Assembly: GCA_004296865.1 (NCBI GenBank)
Contig: SCVQ01000148.1
Coordinates: 1 to 9,116, forward strand
DNA length: 9,116 nt
Reading direction: 5' to 3'
Source of the DNA: Nitrospirota bacterium
GTDB taxonomy: Bacteria; Nitrospirota; Nitrospiria; Nitrospirales; Nitrospiraceae
The notes below the pieces were generated by a model that worked only from the letters and a program-made list of their open reading frames with translations, was not told where the DNA came from and ran no database searches. Below, in pieces: positions 7,076-9,116 of the stretch; position 1 is the first letter of the stretch, and each line of letters opens with the position of its first letter. The position numbers were made by a program, and so were the translations under genes.

Positions 7076-7555
7076 ATGACGGCCCACAACAAAACCTTGG
7101 CTCAGATCTTTGCATCAATGGCGGACTTGCTGGCGGCCCGCCGCGCCAACCCGCATCGGGTACGGGCCTACCGACGCGCCGCCGATTCTCTTGCGGCATT
7201 GGAGGAAGACGTGACGCGACTAGCCGACCGTGGCGCGCTGCAGGAGATGCCCGGGATCGGGAAAGACCTGTCAGCCAGGATTCAAGAATTTCTCGCGACA
7301 GGAAAGATCCAGGCCTATGAGGAAATGAAAACCCCTCTGCCGCCGAAAGTGGCCAGCTGGGCGACGCTCCCCGGCCTGTCGGACAACGTGGTCCAGCACC
7401 TCTACGCCAGGCTGGGCATCAGGACGTTGGAGGACCTGGACACCCTGGTCCGCTCACACCTGCTGCGAACGCTGCCCGGCGTCACCGCGTCCGAAGAAGA
7501 CTTGCTCGCCGCTATTCAAGCCCGTCAGCAGGCCAAACGAGGAAGCGGTTCTTAG
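7076..7555 (+). CDS. Stand-alone helix-hairpin-helix protein (PolX N-terminal-like)
   Basis: A 159-residue, probably DNA-binding protein. Residues 5-72 (LAQIFASMADLLAARRANPH, then RVRAYRRAADSL) resemble the 8-kDa N-terminal domain of family X DNA polymerases. Hairpin motifs follow: MPGIGKDLSARI (58-69), LPGLSDNVVQHLYARLGI (98-115) and possibly LPGVTASEEDLL (133-144). In bacterial PolX these precede a polymerase domain and a PHP nuclease; here translation ends at a TAG with no sign of either in the following 200 bp in any frame. ATG 7076 has AAAGG about six bases upstream. It is the only plus-strand gene and is divergent from thiSGE. A role in DNA binding or repair is likely, but the specific function is unknown. 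Confidence 0.8.
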   Translation: MTAHNKTLAQIFASMADLLAARRANPHRVRAYRRAADSLAALEEDVTRLADRGALQEMPGIGKDLSARIQEFLATGKIQAYEEMKTPLPPKVASWATLPGLSDNVVQHLYARLGIRTLEDLDTLVRSHLLRTLPGVTASEEDLLAAIQARQQAKRGSGS

Positions 7556-7611
7556 CACCTTGCTCGTTGACGTCCGATGACCACCAGCTTGTTTAAACCC
7601 TATTGCCCAAC

Positions 7612-7637
7612 AAAAAGGTCGTTTTAATAGACGATCT
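7612..7637 (-). terminator. Weak intrinsic terminator after the zinc-ribbon gene
   Basis: On the minus strand AGATCGT (7631-7637) and ACGACCT (7616-7622) form a seven-pair stem with one G-T wobble and an eight-base loop, followed by a run of five T overlapping the stem end (7612-7616). It lies about 120 bp after the zinc-ribbon stop and would block transcription into the convergent HhH gene. The stem is short, so confidence is low. The rest of the 7556-7756 spacer shows no supported gene. Confidence 0.3.
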
Positions 7638-7756
7638 GCTTGGGGGAAAATGTCTGCTGTCAAAATGCCCCTTGCTTCGATAGCTTATGAACCAGTATCC
7701 GCATCGGCCCGGGCCTGACGGAAGTGGAAGGTCAGGTGGGGGGAGGAGGAGATCAT

Positions 7757-8035
7757 TTAATGGACTTGCTTGTCTTCTTCAAATCCACAGGACGAACATC
7801 GATACTGACGTAGGCTGACTCCCATATCCCCAAAGACGGGATCTTTCTTGGAGCCAACTAATTGGAAGGCTGACTGCCGACACTTCGGGCACGTGTCCCC
7901 GATAGCTGGACCGAATTTAGCCTCGATCGCCGCTAGCCGCTGCTCAAGCCTAGCCACTTGGTCAGGCATGGCCGTGAGACGTTTCCACTGAGGCCACTTA
8001 TCGAGAAGACTTAGGCTACTGTCTAAGGTGGACAT
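7757..8035 (-). CDS. Small zinc-ribbon protein of unknown function
   Basis: A 92-residue protein with two parts. The N-terminal half (1-45) is a predicted amphipathic or coiled-coil helix (PDQVARLEQRLAAIEAKFG). The C-terminal half is a zinc ribbon with CPKC (49-52) and CSSC (80-83) knuckles separated by a strand-rich stretch (FQLVGSKKDPVFGDMGVSLR). Small proteins with this layout occur widely in bacteria without an assigned role; multimerisation through the helix with metal-stabilised nucleic acid or protein binding is inference. GGAGG lies six bases before the ATG. The gene is visibly more AT-rich than the neighbouring housekeeping genes and lies beside a palindromic element, hinting at an acquired or accessory gene. 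No membrane segment or signal peptide is seen. Confidence 0.75.
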   Translation of the reverse strand: MSTLDSSLSLLDKWPQWKRLTAMPDQVARLEQRLAAIEAKFGPAIGDTCPKCRQSAFQLVGSKKDPVFGDMGVSLRQYRCSSCGFEEDKQVH

Positions 8036-8083
8036 GCTATGCCTCCAAGACCTGCTTCACGAGAAAAATTCCTGTTCCCTTTA

Positions 8084-8204
8084 CAGGATGGTCAAAAAGG
8101 CTGTCCAGCGAGGCCGCAGCGAGCGAACGGCCGAGGCGTCTTGGCAGTACGTTGAGGCCGGAAGCGATGCGAGAACAAAGCTGGCAGCCCTTTTCACCAT
8201 CCTG
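8084..8204. repeat. Palindromic REP/MITE-like element (~121 bp)
   Basis: The ends are long inverted repeats. The left arm (8084-8109) and the reverse complement of the right arm (8180-8204) share CAGGATGGT, then AAAA, GGCTG and CCAGC, differing by two substitutions and one indel. The interior holds two related direct motifs, AGCGAGCGAA (8118-8127) and AGCGATGCGAGAA (8163-8175), and GGCC-bounded sequence around GTAC. There is no transposase or coding capacity, so it would be a non-autonomous element or REP-like palindrome. It starts two bases after the ctpA stop and could fold into a large RNA hairpin that ends or stabilises that transcript. I associate similar elements with Nitrospira intergenic DNA, but copy number cannot be checked here. 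Confidence 0.7.
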
Positions 8205-8206
8205 AT

Positions 8207-9116
8207 TTACAGCGGCTTCAGGTCCTTGAAAATCTTCCACGTCTTTAACAGCTCCACCGCTTTCTGAAGCTGGGCATCGTCTTCCAGCGCGGCCTCGCCG
8301 CCCGGCTCGCCGGCATTGCCCTTGGCGCTGGACTCGTCCCCAGGCTTGGCGCCGGCCGGAGGAACCGTCGGAGCCTTCGCGCCTGGATGAGGAACCGCCG
8401 GCTTCCCCTCCCCTTCCTTGTCCACAACCTTGGCGACCGTCACCGGCTGGAGCTTGACAACGATATCGGGGGTAATGCCGGTGGATTGGATGGACCGGCC
8501 CTTCGGCGTGTAGTACTTGGCCGTCGTCAGGCGCAGCCCGGATCCGTCCGCCAGCGGCAGGATCGTCTGGACCGAGCCCTTCCCGAACGTCGTCGTCCCG
8601 ATGATCACGGCCCGACCCCAGTCCTGCAACGCGCCAGCGACGATCTCGGACGCACTCGCGGACCCTTCGTTGACCAGGACGATCAACGGGTATTCTTCCG
8701 GCTGTTCCTTCATCCGCGACAGGTACTCGTCCTTCCGCCCATCCCGCCCCTTGATGTAGACGATCAGCTTGCCGGACGCGACGAACTGCTCCGAAACCTC
8801 GACCGCCGACGTCAGCAGGCCGCCCGGATTGTTCCGGAGGTCCAGGATGGTGGGCTGCAGTTTCTGCTCTCGAAATTGCTTCAGCACGCGGCTGAGGTCC
8901 TTGCCCGTCGATTCCTGAAACTGGGTCAGCCTGACGTAGGCGATATTCCCCTCGATCACCTTGGATTTGACGCTCTCGATCTTGATGGTGTCCCGAACTA
9001 GGGTGAATACGAGCGGGTCCGGCGTCCCATCGCGCTGGATGGTCAGGGCCACCTTCGAGCCTTTCGGCCCGCGCATCTTCTGGACCGCCTCCATGAGGGT
9101 CAGGTCCTTCGTCGCA
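8207..9116 (-). CDS. C-terminal processing peptidase (S41, CtpA-like), C-terminal part
   Basis: A periplasmic serine protease of family S41 that trims or degrades proteins from their C-termini; the N-terminal signal and most of the PDZ domain lie beyond the window. The visible 302 residues begin at the end of the PDZ domain (LMEAVQKMRGPKGSKVALTI). The protease core follows, with VRLTQFQ, LDLRNNPGGLL, VNEGSASASEIVAGAL carrying the likely nucleophile (second Ser of SAS, codon near 8656) and TTTFGKGSVQT carrying the general-base Lys. Ser-Lys dyads of this type define the family. TAKYYTPKGRSIQSTGITPD is also canonical. A Pro/Ala/Gly-rich linker (about 65 residues from the end) precedes a short helix ending FKDLKPL. 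The gene ends at a TAA directly beside the palindromic element. Confidence 0.95.
   Translation of the reverse strand, partial: ATKDLTLMEAVQKMRGPKGSKVALTIQRDGTPDPLVFTLVRDTIKIESVKSKVIEGNIAYVRLTQFQESTGKDLSRVLKQFREQKLQPTILDLRNNPGGLLTSAVEVSEQFVASGKLIVYIKGRDGRKDEYLSRMKEQPEEYPLIVLVNEGSASASEIVAGALQDWGRAVIIGTTTFGKGSVQTILPLADGSGLRLTTAKYYTPKGRSIQSTGITPDIVVKLQPVTVAKVVDKEGEGKPAVPHPGAKAPTVPPAGAKPGDESSAKGNAGEPGGEAALEDDAQLQKAVELLKTWKIFKDLKPL

Noticed and set aside
7714..7736. CCTGAC/GTCAGG hairpin as a terminator for the zinc-ribbon or HhH gene
   Set aside because: Only six pairs with an eleven-base loop and no T-run on either strand.
8028..8267. 79-codon plus-strand ORF across the palindromic element
   Set aside because: It runs through a non-coding palindrome and the antisense of the ctpA end, with no ribosome site.
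8387..9001. 204-codon plus-strand ORF at the right end
   Set aside because: Antisense shadow of the S41 protease core; no motifs of its own.

Overview
The window looks like chromosomal DNA of a Nitrospira-type bacterium (phylum Nitrospirota). The reasons are a GC-rich base composition, an actinobacterial-style Pup-proteasome locus outside the actinobacteria, and a palindromic intergenic element of a kind I associate with Nitrospira. The taxonomic call is inference from gene content; no rRNA or other marker is present. Nearly all genes are on the minus strand, so the biological order runs from high to low coordinates.

Right end (8207-9116): the C-terminal part of a CtpA-type S41 processing protease, cut by the window edge. 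Directly after its stop lies a ~120-bp palindromic element (8084-8204). Next comes a small zinc-ribbon protein (7757-8035) in a more AT-rich patch, then a spacer with a weak minus-strand terminator. The only plus-strand gene (7076-7555) encodes a stand-alone helix-hairpin-helix protein resembling the N-terminal domain of family X DNA polymerases, without the polymerase.

Middle (5236-6953): a thiamine operon thiS-thiG-thiE behind a good sigma-70 promoter. It makes the thiazole ring (ThiS sulfur carrier, ThiG synthase) and couples it to the pyrimidine (ThiE). ThiS is odd: its Gly-Gly is followed by about ten extra residues. The leader is too short to hold a TPP riboswitch. The thiG-thiE junction is a short degenerate repeat that makes the thiE start uncertain.

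Left (1-5185): a compact proteasome operon mpa-dop-prcB-prcA-pafA, preceded by a near-consensus promoter. Mpa unfolds tagged proteins and docks on the 20S core through a C-terminal penultimate-Tyr motif. PrcB and PrcA form the core. Dop and PafA are the paired deamidase/depupylase and ligase of the tagging cycle; PafA is cut by the left edge. No gene for the tag (Pup or its Nitrospirota counterpart UBact) is visible: the dop-prcB gap, where I would expect it, is only 59 bp. A 40-nt imperfect hairpin sits in the prcA-pafA spacer just ahead of the pafA start.

The points most worth a second look are the missing tag gene, the extended ThiS tail, the prcA-pafA hairpin and the palindromic element. 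I see no CRISPR array, tRNA, rRNA, transposase or attachment site, and no gene-free stretch longer than about 200 bp.
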